A stretch of 64,000 bases of DNA. It comes from Marinobacter similis. GTDB lineage: Bacteria > Pseudomonadota > Gammaproteobacteria > Pseudomonadales > Oleiphilaceae. The translations under genes and the position numbers were made by a program. The notes under the pieces were generated by a model. It did not search any database. It was given only the letters and a program-made list of their open reading frames with translations, and was not told the origin of the DNA. Shown here one piece after another: positions 45,918 through 56,189 of the stretch; the stretch's first letter is position 1, and every line of letters starts with the position of its first letter. Location of the stretch: positions 868,001-932,000 of the forward strand of contig NZ_CP007151.1 of NCBI RefSeq assembly GCF_000830985.1, in the 5' to 3' direction.

Positions 45918-46576
45918 AGATCGCCCTCTGTGTTGTATGCCATAAGACAGGAGGGCGGAATCGCCGCCTCTCCGCTGGTTAAAAAACGGGCAGGCGAGTA
46001 TACATAACTTACTGTTTATTTTCAGGTCTAATTAAAAAAGCCAGTCCTGAACGCACGTTAGAGGTTTGCTAACGCCGAATTGGCGGGAAACTTCAGCTAA
46101 TGTCATGGAAATATCGTAAATAGCCGCGCTTAAAAAATTTAGCGTAAGAATGAATTGTGATGAATTGCTGCCCCTACGACCTTGGTCTGAATGAGGTTGT
46201 TTGATGGTCCAAAAACGGTCATTCTTCCGTAACTAACCGCAAGTTATTCCTGTAAACGGGAGAAAACACGTCGTTTGATTGAGCTTGCTAATGATAATGT
46301 AGTAAAAATACTACTTTCGGGCGTTGTGTTCCCTCTGTGTCCAGCTCGATCGGCGGCCTCGGGCCAAAAGCCGTTATCTTTCAGGGTGATCAGACAGGCA
46401 AAGTGGTGAGGCTGTTCTATGCTTGAGGAAGGTTCAGGCACGGTACGCCGTCGCCGCTGCTTCGCTTATACACCCATAACAATACTCTGCAATCCATCGC
46501 AGCTTATCTACACCGCACGCGCGTGACTGCTGATCGTGGCCAGCGCGGCACTCTTTGATGCCAAGGGGAGGGTTTG
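45918..46576. other. Intergenic region upstream of aceE
   Basis: About 660 bases, A/T-rich in the middle, with no convincing gene on either strand. It must hold the promoters of kamA (-) and aceE (+). A 6-bp inverted repeat GTAGTA-AAAA-TACTAC (46299-46314) is a candidate operator about 260 bases before aceE. No PdhR-like site was recognised. Confidence 0.55.
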
Positions 46577-49243
46577 ATGTACCAGGACGATGATCCCATT
46601 GAAACCAGTGAATGGCTGGACGCGCTTGAATCTCTGATCGAGCAGGAAGGCGTTGACCGGGCCAAGTACATTCTTGAGAGGCTGTCCGAGCGGGCAAGCC
46701 GAGAAGGCACTGAGCTGCCATATTCAATTACCACGCCATTCCGCAACAGCATTCCGGCCACAAAGGAAGCGCGGATGCCGGGTGATCTGTTTATGGAGCG
46801 CCGTATTCGCTCGCTCATCCGCTGGAACGCCATGGCCATGGTGCTTCGGGCGAATCAGCGTCCTGGTGAGCTGGGTGGGCACGTCTCTTCCTTCTCCTCG
46901 GCCGCGACTCTCTATGATGTAGGCTTTAACTACTTCTTCCACGGTGGTGACGAGAAGCGCGAATCTGACCTTGTTTACTTCCAGGGCCATTCATCGCCCG
47001 GCATCTATGCCCGTTCCTACCTTGAAGGTCGGTTCGAGGAAGCACAGTTGGACAAGTATCGGGAAGAGGTTGATGGCGATGGCCTGTCGTCCTATCCGCA
47101 CCCCTGGCTGATGCCGGATTACTGGCAGTTCCCGACTGTGTCCATGGGTCTGGGGCCGATTCAGGCCATTTACCAGGCACACGTCATGAAGTACCTGCAC
47201 AGCCGCGAACTGATCGACATGGGCGACCGGAAAGTCTGGTGCTTTGTTGGTGACGGTGAGTGTGACGAGCCGGAAACCCTGGGCTCCATTTCCATGGCCG
47301 GCCGGGAAAACCTGAGCAACCTGATCTTCGTGGTTAACTGCAACCTGCAGCGCCTCGATGGCCCGGTACGGGGCAATGGCAAGATCATCCAGGAACTGGA
47401 AGGTATCTTCCGTGGTGCTGGCTGGAACGTGCTCAAAGTAGTCTGGGGCCGCATGTGGGATCCGCTGTTCGAGAAGGACAAAGATGGCCTGATGCAGCGC
47501 GTGATGGACGAAGCTGTCGACGGCGACCTGCAGAACTTCAAGAGCAACGGTCCGGCCTACACCCGCAAGAACTTCTTCGGCAAGTACCCGGAGCTGTCCA
47601 AGCTGGTGGAAAATCTGTCTGATGAAGACATCGGTAAGCTGAACCGGGGCGGTCACGATCCCTACAAGATCTACGCGGCCTATCACAAGGCAGTCCACGA
47701 TCACGGTAACCGTCCGACCGTTATCCTGGCGCACACCATCAAGGGTTACGGCTTCGGCACCGCCGGCGAAGCCAGAACACCGCCCACTCGCTGAAGAAGC
47801 TGGATTTGGAACAGCTGAAGGCGTTCCGGGACCGGTTTGGCGTGCCGCTGAAGGACGAGGAGCTGAAAGAGGTTCCCTACTACCGTCCGGCGCCGGACAG
47901 CCCGGAAATGCTGTACATGAAAAAGCGTCGTCAGGAGCTTGGTGGTTTCTATCCGAAGCGTCGGAAAGACTGCCAGCGTCTGGAAACGCCGCCGCTGGAT
48001 ACCTTCAAGGCACTTCTGGAAGGCTCCAATGGTCGCGAGATCTCCACCACCATGGCGTTCGTTCGCCTGCTGACTGCGCTCACCAAAGACAAGCGCATCG
48101 GCAAGCGGGTAGTACCGATCGTGCCAGACGAGGCGCGGACCTTCGGTATGGAAGGCATGTTCCGCCAGCTGGGTATCTACACGTCCGAAGGCCAGAAGTA
48201 CGTGCCGGAAGACCGTGAACAGATCATGTACTACAAGGAAGACAAGAAAGGTCAGATCCTTGAGGAAGGCATCAACGAAGATGGCTCCATGGCAGCCTGG
48301 ATCGCGGCGGCCACGTCATACAGCACCAACAACTTCCCGCTGGTGCCGTTCTACATCTTCTACTCCATGTTTGGTTTCCAGCGTGTAGGCGATCTGGCCT
48401 GGGCTGCTGGCGATATCCAGGCGCGGGGCTTCCTGGTTGGCGGTACCGCCGGTCGAACCACGCTGAACGGTGAAGGCCTGCAGCACCAGGATGGTCACAG
48501 CCATATTCTGGCGCAGACCATTCCGAGCTGTAAGTCGTACGACCCGGCCTACGGTTACGAAATGGCCGTTATCGTGCAGCACGGTATCAAGGAGATGTTC
48601 GAGGACAACCAGAATGTCTACTACTACCTGACGATCGAGAACGAAAACTACGAGCAGCCGGCCATGCCGAAAGGCAAGAAGGTTGAAGACGGCATCATGA
48701 AGTATGTACCTTCTCGATTCCGTAGAGACCAAAGGCCGCAAGAAGTCGCCGCGGGTTCAGCTGCTGGGCGCTGGCGCCATCCTCAACGAGGTGCGTGCTG
48801 CTGCCGAACTGCTGAAGGAAGACTTTGAGATTGCCAGTGATGTCTGGAGTGTCACCAGCTTCAACGAGCTGGCCCGTGACGGTCAGCATGTCGACCGCTG
48901 GAACCGACTGCACCCGGACGATTCGCCGAAGAAGGCGTACATCACCGAGTGCCTAGAGAAGCAGCAGGGGCCGGTGGTGTCTTCCACTGACTACATGAAG
49001 TTGTTCTCCGAGCAGGTTCGCGCCTTCATTCCGCAGACTTTCGTTACCCTGGGTACCGATGGTTACGGTCGCAGTGACACCCGCGAGAAGCTGCGCAGTC
49101 ACTTCGAAGTTGACCGTTATCACGTGGCCGTGACCGCTCTGTCGGCACTGGCGCAGGACGGTGAAGTTAAGAAGGATGTGGTTCTCGAAGCCATGCGGAA
49201 GTACGGAATCGATCGCAACAAAACGAACCCGGTGCTGAGCTAA
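46577..49243 (+). CDS. aceE: Pyruvate dehydrogenase E1 component, homodimeric type (two frame breaks)
   Basis: Thiamine diphosphate-dependent decarboxylase that starts the pyruvate dehydrogenase reaction. The ThDP-binding stretch is GDGECDEPETLGSISMAGRENLSNLIFVVNCNLQ, and HVSSFSSAATLYDVGFNYFF is typical of the single-chain E1. Two breaks are seen: one G missing at 47771 (GAAGGCCAG read as GAAGCCAG) and two G missing at 48702 (AAGGGTATG read as AAGTATG). Restored length is about 889 residues, as in E. coli AceE. The ATG at 46577 has GGGGAGGG six bases upstream. aceF follows 10 bases later; the E3 gene is not in the window. Confidence 0.95.
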
Positions 49244-49253
49244 GGAGACCGCC

Positions 49254-50909
49254 ATGAGTGAACAGGAAATCAAGGTTCCCGATCTCGGCGGTGCGGACGA
49301 GGTCGAGGTTATTGAAATCATCGTCAGCAAGGGGGATTCGGTTGAAGAAGAGGATCCGATTCTGACGGTTGAGTCCGACAAGGCATCGGTTGAGCTGCCT
49401 TCGCCCGGCACCGGCAAGATCACCAACATCAGTGTGAAGGTCGGTGACAAGGTCAAGGAAGGCGACGTGGTCGGCACCATGGAAATGGGTGGTGCCGGTG
49501 GCGAAGACGACGCCGAAGAGGAGTCTGACGACAAGTCAGAGCAGGCATCTGAGGCTAAATCCGCTGACAGCTCTTCCGATAAGGCAGAGCCAAGCAAGCC
49601 GGCCGCGAAAAAAGGCGGTGGCTCGCGCAAGGAAACCGTTAAGGTTCCGGCTCTGGATGGCTTCGACAATGTCCCGGTGATCGAGATCAACGTCGCCGAA
49701 GGCGATTCCATCGAGGCGGACGACGCCTGGTGACGGTCGAGTCAGACAAAGCCACCATGGAGATTCCGGCGCCCTACGCGGGCAAGGTTGGCAAGATCCT
49801 GGTGTCCGAGGGCGACAAACTGTCCGAAGGCGATGATCTGCTCGAGATGACCGTCGAGGAAGAGGGTGGCGAGTCAGGCGATCAGGCCGAGGCGGAGCCC
49901 GCCAAGGAAGCCAAGAAGGATGAGGCAAGGCGCAGCAGCCCAAGCAGGAGAAAGCTGCTCCTGAGCCCCAGGGTGCTACTTACGAGCCGCCCGCGCCGGG
50001 CACCAAGGTCCATGCTGGCCCGGCCGTGCGTAAGCTGGCCCGTGAATTGGGCGCCGATCTGACCCGTGTTAAGGCTCAGGCCCCAAGAACCGGATCGTGA
50101 AAGACGATGTCCAGGCTTACGTGAAGAGCCAGTTGCAGCAGGCTCAGCAGGGTGGCTCCGTGGGTACCGGTTCCGGTATTCCCGGGGTCAAGCTGCCGGA
50201 CTTCAGCCAGTTTGGTGAGATCGAAAAAGAAGCGATGTCACGCATGATGTCGGCCACGGCCACCAACATGCAGCGCAGCTGGCTGAACGTGCCTCATGTC
50301 ACACAGTTCGAGGACGCGGACATCACCGACATGGAAGCCTTCCGTAAGGCCCAAAAGGCCGCAGGCGAGAAGAAAGGTGTGAAGATGACACCGCTGCCCT
50401 TCATGTTGAAGGCCTGTGCCACGGCGCTGGCGGAGCTGCCTCAGTTCAATGTCTCTCTGGACATGGACAAGAAGGAAGTCATCCGCAAGAAGTACATCCA
50501 CATCGGCATTGCCGTGGATACGCCGCACGGGCTGATGGTTCCGGTGATTCGCAACGTCGATCAGAAGGGCTTGTGGGAGTTGGCGGCAGAAAGTGCCGAG
50601 CTGGCCCAGAAGGCCCGGGACAAGCAGCTGAAACCGGCAGAGATGCAGGGCGCCTGCTTCACCATCACCAGTCTGGGTGGTATTGGGGGCACTGCGTTCA
50701 CGCCGATCGTGAACACGCCGGAAGTGGCTATCCTGGGGGTATCCAAGGCGGCGATGAAGCCGGTTTGGGACGGTAAGGCGTTTCAGCCCCGGCTGATGTT
50801 GCCGCTGTCGCTGTCCTACGATCACCGTGCAGTAAATGGCGCGGATGCTGCGCGGTTTACGAGCTGTTTGAGCCGCCTGTTGTCTGACCTAAGAGAGCTG
50901 CTTTTGTAG
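49254..50909 (+). CDS. aceF: Pyruvate dehydrogenase E2, dihydrolipoamide acetyltransferase (three frame breaks)
   Basis: Core of the pyruvate dehydrogenase complex. Two lipoyl domains with the lipoylated Lys in VESDKASVELPSP (residue about 42) and VESDKATMEIPAP, separated by acidic and Ala/Pro-rich linkers. Then an E1/E3-binding domain (AVRKLARELGADLTRVKG) and a catalytic domain ending LSYDHRAVNGADAARF, with the active-site His in DHRxxxG. Three bases are missing, at about 49728 (GCCCTGG read as GCCTGG), 49927-49928 (GCAAAGG read as GCAAGG) and 50073-50074 (AAGGGCTC read as AAGGCTC). Restored length is about 552 residues. It is followed by a strong hairpin. Confidence 0.94.
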
Positions 50910-50954
50910 CGTTTCAAGGCCGCGAGATGCTGAGTGCTCTCGCGGCCTAAACGC
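50909..50954 (+). terminator. Strong hairpin after aceF
   Basis: GGCCGCGAGA/TCTCGCGGCC (50918-50927, 50938-50947) is a perfect 10-bp stem, extended outside by GCGTTT/AAACGC. It begins at the last base of the aceF stop. No T run follows, so it may protect the mRNA end as well as aid termination. Confidence 0.65.
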
Positions 50955-51118
50955 TCCGGCGCACGAAGAAACTAGAAACCTCTGTCTTTAGTGAGCAAGT
51001 GCAACGAGCATGTTTTAGTGGTCTTTGCCAGCGGAAGCAGATGAGTTAGGGGAGGGAACGACCGGTCTGTTGGCGACCCTTGCCGTTTGACTCGGAGGGT
51101 CGCCTATTAGGAACTGGA

Positions 51119-51322
51119 TTACTTGTGAGGAGAGTGTCTCTTTTCGCTGTGCATCTTCCGATGTTGCATTTTCTCCTTATCGGCAATTTCTACGGCTTCA
51201 GCTTTATTTGGGTAGGTTCGAGCTTCGTTGATGCGGTCAACAAGGCCCCCATCCGGGCTGGATACAGCCCATGGACTTACGAGCATTGAAACCAAAAAAG
51301 CAATACCGATTACTTTTTTCAT
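51119..51322 (-). CDS. Small secreted protein with a His/Lys-rich tail
   Basis: The 67 residues begin with a clear signal peptide (MKKVIGIAFLVSMLVSPWAVSS). The mature part is charged and ends EKMQHRKMHSEKRHSPHK, rich in His, Lys and Met, which could bind metal or nucleic acid (inference). GAGGA lies eight bases before the ATG, supporting a real gene. No family is recognised. It is the last of three or four - strand genes in the more A/T-rich 51-56 kb section. Confidence 0.65.
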   Translation of the reverse strand: MKKVIGIAFLVSMLVSPWAVSSPDGGLVDRINEARTYPNKAEAVEIADKEKMQHRKMHSEKRHSPHK

Positions 51323-51445
51323 AGCTGCGTCCTCTTTTCTTCCGTGTACTGCACTACCAGTAGAACAGAAGTATCTGAATCGGAGCTGAAATTTAAAAAG
51401 TAATTGCGCTGTCTACCAAATTTTTAAAGGGAAGAATGAAGAGCT

Positions 51446-53082
51446 TTAATAGCCGACTGGCATTGATAAAAGGTTCGCTCCCTGTTTCCTGCTTGACGCG
51501 TCATAAGTTAGTAAGGTCCAGATCACTCCATCTTTTTCTGCCAATCCGGTGATAGTGCCTTTCAGCCAATACGGTAAGTCGCTTTCAATGGGTTGGTCAT
51601 CCCTGAATCTGAGGTAGCCCAGCTGGGTTTGGCTGGCGTGGTTGCCTGATGAGAGAAACTTGGCGGAGGTTCCTGCGATCTGGGGAAAAGGATTGCTGGG
51701 TGTTGCGCTTCGATTTGTGTTGCCAATATCGGTGAGGGGTTAAGGTAGACATGGATCACGGGGCTAAACTCTCGCTCTGGGTCGAGTTCGTATATTAGGG
51801 AGGAGGTACGCGTACCGACATTTCTGGCGGTACGGTGAAGAATATTTCCATCGTTGTCTTTAACGATGAGTTCTTGATTACGGATAGATACGAATTCCAT
51901 TTGTTCGTCACCCGTTAAATCCGCAATTAGGGCTCCGATAACGTTAAACGTATCTGGTAAATGCAGGGCGGGCTTTTGCAGTCGGAGACTGAGGTTGCTG
52001 TTGAGTGTCAGTTCTTGCACAGATCGACCGAAAAAACGTTCTCTCTCAAACGCCTGTCCGATCAGTGTTTCTGGAGTCTTGTCGGCATTCAAATCGAATG
52101 CTCCGAGGATGAAAGGAAGGTCAGTGCGAAGGACAGTGACTTGGTCTGTATCCAGCATTAGAAGCATGCCCTCAACGTCTTTCCCATCCCAGGTAGTTAG
52201 CGCCAAGAACGTTTGAGGGAGGTTTTGGGGTTTCCACCACCTTACTGCCAGAAGTTGGTTTTTATTCGGAACCGTGAAGCGGGTCAATTCCCGGGCTTGG
52301 TCGTCCGCGATGGAGGTGATGGTAACTTGGTCCGCAGTACCCGCAGCAATCAGAATTCGGCTCTCCTGAACAAGGATATCGCTCGATATTGGTCGAGGCT
52401 CAAGCGAAAGCACGTAGTTGGGATCTATCTGATGACCTCGTTCGTTTTGAGGTCTGGCTGTGAGGTCTTGGGCTTGGGGCGCAAAATGGTGCTTGCCCAA
52501 GGAATGGCTCCCGACCGGCCAGCCTGGCACGTAATCGACTTGCAAAGTAGGCTCTGAGTACCTAAATATCAATCCATTGAAGCCCGTTCGCGCTTCATCG
52601 AGGGGGGCGTTTAGATACCCAAGCCACTTTATTTGGGGGATCTGGCGCCTAAGTTTAGCGTAAAGGTCTCGGCCTTTAGTTTCTGTATCGATGAAATAGG
52701 CCGGAAGCCCGCCAAAGCGTTTAATTCTCGAGCCGGGGGCCGGCGGCTTTCCTTTGAGTATCTGGGCATCCGAGTAACTCTGGTTCGAGCGGGTAATACC
52801 CAGTACTGTCTCTACGCTGGGCTCAATGGCAATTTTCTCGTTCGTAATCGGATGCTCTACACTTTCCTTGCGGCTGAACACAGTAAACACGTCGCCGGCC
52901 CTGACACCATCCTCCGTTCCAAGGTCGATATAGGTACGTTTTGCCTCAGAATTGGGAGCAGGAATGACAGTGCCGCTGAGCCCACTATACTCCTCGGCGA
53001 TGCGAGAAATTTCGCTTGTCTCAGCGAGAACCGGCTGAGCGAAGCAAAGAGCAAACGTAACTGAAAAAAACTTTTTGAGCAT
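51446..53082 (-). CDS. Secreted protein with FlgT-like and FG-GAP-like segments (one frame break)
   Basis: A signal peptide (FFSVTFALCFAQPVLA) is followed by RTYIDLGTEDGVRAGDVFTVFSR, a fold fragment seen in FlgT-type and OprB-linked proteins. The middle has Asp-rich segments AFDLNADKTPETLIGQ and ADLTGDEQMEFVSIRN resembling FG-GAP/VCBS calcium sites. One base is missing at 51625-51627 (coding ACCCCAGC read as ACCCAGC). Uncorrected, the frame ends early at 51562. Corrected, it continues LGYLRFRDDQPIESDLPYWL...MPVGY to 51446, for about 545 residues. The function is unknown. It lies downstream of the porin gene, separated by a terminator. Confidence 0.7.
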
Positions 53083-53142
53083 TGTCGCGTTTTTACCTGG
53101 GTATAAGACACTGAAAAGATACAGTGAATCGAATATGGGTAT

Positions 53143-53179
53143 AAAAAAGGGAACGGCTTTAAATAAAAGCGCGTTCCCT
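53143..53179 (-). terminator. Terminator after the 53-54 kb porin gene
   Basis: The stem AGGGAACG/CGTTCCCT (53148-53155, 53172-53179) surrounds an inner GCTTT/AAAGC pairing. Six A on the left give a U run in the - strand RNA. Confidence 0.8.
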
Positions 53180-53212
53180 GTTGATTAGCTTGCAAGGCGG
53201 CGTTGACGCTAC

Positions 53213-54631
53213 TTAAAACTTGTAGCGGACCCGGCCTGCAATGTGCGTAATGTTTTCGTCCGCATCGCCATCTTGAAGGGCTGGTTCCTCAAAAGCATCC
53301 ATAGCGTCGTCTGCTACAAGGTAGGCCGCTTCGGCCGCAAGTTCCAGGTTTTGATTTGGCTTATAGGTTAGGCGACCTCCAAATTCAAAGCCAAGCGAAT
53401 TATCTTCACTTCCGTCACCGAGCGTAACGTCTTCTGCCAAGGCGTTATAAATAGCGATACCGCTGATCGTAACTTGGTGAGAGAGCTTGTGGTCTACCTG
53501 GAATTTGTTCATCAGGTAGCCTTTGTCGAGCAAGTATGCGGTCTCGGCAAAGTAGTCATCGTCAGTAAAGTTTTCCTGGAAAATCATGCTCTCGTTGATG
53601 TCGACATCGGTGGCAATGAATGCATCAAAGTTGTCGTCGTTGGCGTCGTCATCGCCGGACGAATACCAGAGGGTGTACGTAAACGTGGTTGCGCCAATAT
53701 CTATGCCTACATCACCGCGCAAAAAATAGGCTCCCAAATCATAGCTGTCGTTGGGGTTCGTTGCGCCAGACAAAGGTGTAAAGTTAACGCCCTTTATCGT
53801 TCCGGTTTGATAAATTGCGGTCCCCTTCAGAAAGAGCTCGCTGTTACTCAGGGGGCTTCTGAAGTCAAAGGTTCCGCCAACATTCGTGACATCGTATTCG
53901 GAATTATCGGCTATAGCTTTTAGTTCGTAGCCAGTGCTGTCAATGCTGCCCACGCCCTCAGAGACTTGGTCGTTGATCTGGTACAGCACAAATCCGCCGA
54001 TGTGCAAGTCCGGGGACACCTGGCCATCAAGGTTCACTGCGAAATTGTCGGCACCATCGAAGCCGTCATCATCGGACTCGGCAGCATTTTCGTTGGAGGA
54101 GTCGCCACGTCCCCATAAAAGTTGGTAATCCCAGGCTGTTGTCAAAGGCCCTTTGGCCATAACGCTGGTCGCAGTTTCGTGCCAAAGATGCTTATCGACG
54201 GTAACCGGCTGTAATCCCATCTTAATGCGATGAGCCAGGTTGGAAGGTACGCCGAAATCAACGTATGCCCAACGGGTTTCTACGTTTGTGCCATCCCCGG
54301 AATAGTCGCCACCCGACCCCTCACCATAACGGATACCCCCAATTTCGGTTGCGTACACACCTCGGACTTCGTCGTTGTCGGTCGCTGCTTCAAACCAAAA
54401 GCGATACTTGAGCTCTCCGAAATTTTCGGATTTGCCGTCGTCCTTTAGAGTGCCCTCTTTGCCCGTAAGTCCGGAGCCGTTAAACCAGTCTCGTTGATTG
54501 CTGTAGGCTTGGAACCGATTGTTCATGTCACCGTGGAACTCATACTTTGCCGCGTGAACCGCAGTGCTGGCGAGAGTGATATGAGCGAGAACGATTGCGG
54601 GGTAAAGGCCTGTCTGCTTGAGAGCTTTCAC
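53213..54631 (-). CDS. Outer-membrane porin-like beta-barrel protein
   Basis: A 472-residue protein with a signal peptide (LYPAIVLAHITLASTAVHA) and alternating hydrophobic/polar strands ending in GRVRYKF, the terminal aromatic residue used by the outer-membrane assembly machinery. Segments such as FGELKYRFWFEAATDNDEVRG and RWAYVDFGVPSNLAHRIKMGLQPV look like alginate-export or related porins; the substrate is unknown. The mature part is strongly acidic (ESDDDGFDGADN, SSGDDDANDDNFD). The start is GTG at 54631, with AGGAGG nine bases upstream. It is downstream of another porin on the same strand. Confidence 0.8.
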   Translation of the reverse strand: MKALKQTGLYPAIVLAHITLASTAVHAAKYEFHGDMNNRFQAYSNQRDWFNGSGLTGKEGTLKDDGKSENFGELKYRFWFEAATDNDEVRGVYATEIGGIRYGEGSGGDYSGDGTNVETRWAYVDFGVPSNLAHRIKMGLQPVTVDKHLWHETATSVMAKGPLTTAWDYQLLWGRGDSSNENAAESDDDGFDGADNFAVNLDGQVSPDLHIGGFVLYQINDQVSEGVGSIDSTGYELKAIADNSEYDVTNVGGTFDFRSPLSNSELFLKGTAIYQTGTIKGVNFTPLSGATNPNDSYDLGAYFLRGDVGIDIGATTFTYTLWYSSGDDDANDDNFDAFIATDVDINESMIFQENFTDDDYFAETAYLLDKGYLMNKFQVDHKLSHQVTISGIAIYNALAEDVTLGDGSEDNSLGFEFGGRLTYKPNQNLELAAEAAYLVADDAMDAFEEPALQDGDADENITHIAGRVRYKF

Positions 54632-54793
54632 CTTGGTTATCCTCCTGAGGCTAAAGCATGGCCACTAAGTGTGCCGGAAACGCTCCGCACATGGCTTTCG
54701 GGCAATTTGACCAGAACAACAAATAGTCTAAAAGGCCCGTGGGTCTAGTGCTGGGCGATTATTGGTAGGTTAAAGGCGTCCCTGCCTATTCTG

Positions 54794-54835
54794 ATTTGGC
54801 ATCTTTTCGGTCTTGTCAGACCCTTGATGCCAAAT
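54794..54835 (-). terminator. Nested hairpin after the DcaP-like porin gene
   Basis: A perfect outer 10-bp stem ATTTGGCATC/GATGCCAAAT (54794-54803, 54826-54835) encloses an inner 5-bp hairpin GGTCT/AGACC (54809-54822). It lies 27 bases downstream of the 54862 stop. No clear T run follows, but the position fits a transcript end. Confidence 0.6.
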
Positions 54836-54861
54836 CATCAGTCCCTAGCGTTCAAACTATG

Positions 54862-56046
54862 TTAGAAGTTGTATTGTGCTGCAAACAGAAGACGGCTGGC
54901 GTCACCGTCGTCACCGTCGACTTCATCCACCATGTAGTACCCGTACTCAATGCCCATAGTGGCATGCTTAACAGGTGACCACTGGTAGTTGATGAGTGCA
55001 CTGGTGTTCTTCTCGTGCTTATCGTTGATCGTGCCTGCGCCCAGATCCCGAAGAGCATCATCCCAATCAACGTTGGTCATGCCAACGCCCAAGTTGACCG
55101 AGCGACCGCCACCAATCTTGTAGGTCATGCCCACGGTTCCGCCATACCCGCTGATCAACTCAAGATCACCCGTGGCAGGATCAACGTAGCCGTCTTCGGC
55201 AGCGAAGTTTTCGCCAGAGCGATACAGGTAGGTGTTCGAACCGTTGGTATAGTTAATAACACCGTTGAAGTTAATGTCATCAGTTACGGACAGGGTTACG
55301 GCACCAAATGCACCGTATGCAACTGCGCTGTCATCCTCGGTTCCAGTGTCATATCCAAGATTGCGGACAAAACCTGCAACAGAATATGAAACGGCACCGG
55401 CGGAGTCTTCAAGCCGCGCGGTCAGAACTGGCAGGCCTTCTTTCTCATCGCCGCCACCTGCAGTGTCAATCAACCCGTTGTAGCTAAGCGGCTCTTCCAG
55501 TGATACTGAGAGAGGTCCAGTGGTGTAGCGCAGCTGAGCAGACCGGAATTGAACGCCGGCATTACCGGGCAGGCCGTCGAAATCCAGAGTTGGTGTGTAC
55601 CCAACGAAACTAGTATAGTTCGACCAGTTTTGACCGGCCAGAACGCCCATGTACTCGCCATACGCATGGCGCAATCTCAGCCCGTTACCGTTGGTTTCGA
55701 AGTCGCTTTCGACTCTTACTTTCAAGCCCGACGAATGTGTGGTGAGCACACCAATACGGCTCTGGAAGGCATCCGCACCAAAGTGGCCGCTGATCTCGTT
55801 ATTTTCATCAGCGCCGGTGTTAACTTTACTAAAGTTACCAGTTCTCGCCCCTGCGCTGATGTCCTCGTCAATGTCATAGCTTGCGTTCAGTCGAGCGTAG
55901 CCATAAATCTCGACGGAAACACCATTTAATGCGTGCATGTCGTCGGCATCACCGACGATCTTCATTGCGCTTGCCGATCCAGCTGAGCCGATCGCCAAAA
56001 GTGCGGTAGCCACTCGAATGGATACGTTTAACTTATTGTTTCGCAT
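54862..56046 (-). CDS. DcaP-like outer-membrane porin
   Basis: From the ATG at 56046 (GGAGAA upstream) the protein has 394 residues. A signal peptide (VSIRVATALLAIGSAGSASA) is followed by GVSVEIYGYARLNASYDIDED, the usual opening of DcaP/DUF3138-like trimeric porins. FQSRIGVLTTHSSGLKVRVESDF, LRLRHAYGEYMGVLAGQNWSNY and a C-terminal LLFAAQYNF, ending in Phe, support a beta barrel. Such porins take up small organic acids; the substrate here is unknown. An in-frame start at 56118 would precede the signal by 24 residues and is less likely. It heads the - strand run that includes the second porin. Confidence 0.87.
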   Translation of the reverse strand: MRNNKLNVSIRVATALLAIGSAGSASAMKIVGDADDMHALNGVSVEIYGYARLNASYDIDEDISAGARTGNFSKVNTGADENNEISGHFGADAFQSRIGVLTTHSSGLKVRVESDFETNGNGLRLRHAYGEYMGVLAGQNWSNYTSFVGYTPTLDFDGLPGNAGVQFRSAQLRYTTGPLSVSLEEPLSYNGLIDTAGGGDEKEGLPVLTARLEDSAGAVSYSVAGFVRNLGYDTGTEDDSAVAYGAFGAVTLSVTDDINFNGVINYTNGSNTYLYRSGENFAAEDGYVDPATGDLELISGYGGTVGMTYKIGGGRSVNLGVGMTNVDWDDALRDLGAGTINDKHEKNTSALINYQWSPVKHATMGIEYGYYMVDEVDGDDGDASRLLFAAQYNF

Positions 56047-56189
56047 TATTTTCTCCAAACACGATGTTGTTGTTGTCGGACCCAACTCGACTGTAGTTAC
56101 AATTTTGTGATAATTCAAATGAATTTGAGCATGATTTAGACAAAAGTCTATTACCCTTTGTTGTGCGGATTTATAGGCCTACTGACCAA

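Noticed and set aside
46244..46441. 65-codon - strand frame upstream of aceE
   Set aside because: GTG start without a ribosome site, no protein features, and located in an A/T-rich regulatory gap.
51080..51289. 69-codon + strand frame
   Set aside because: Overlaps the antisense of the 67-residue secreted protein, which has a signal peptide and a good ribosome site.
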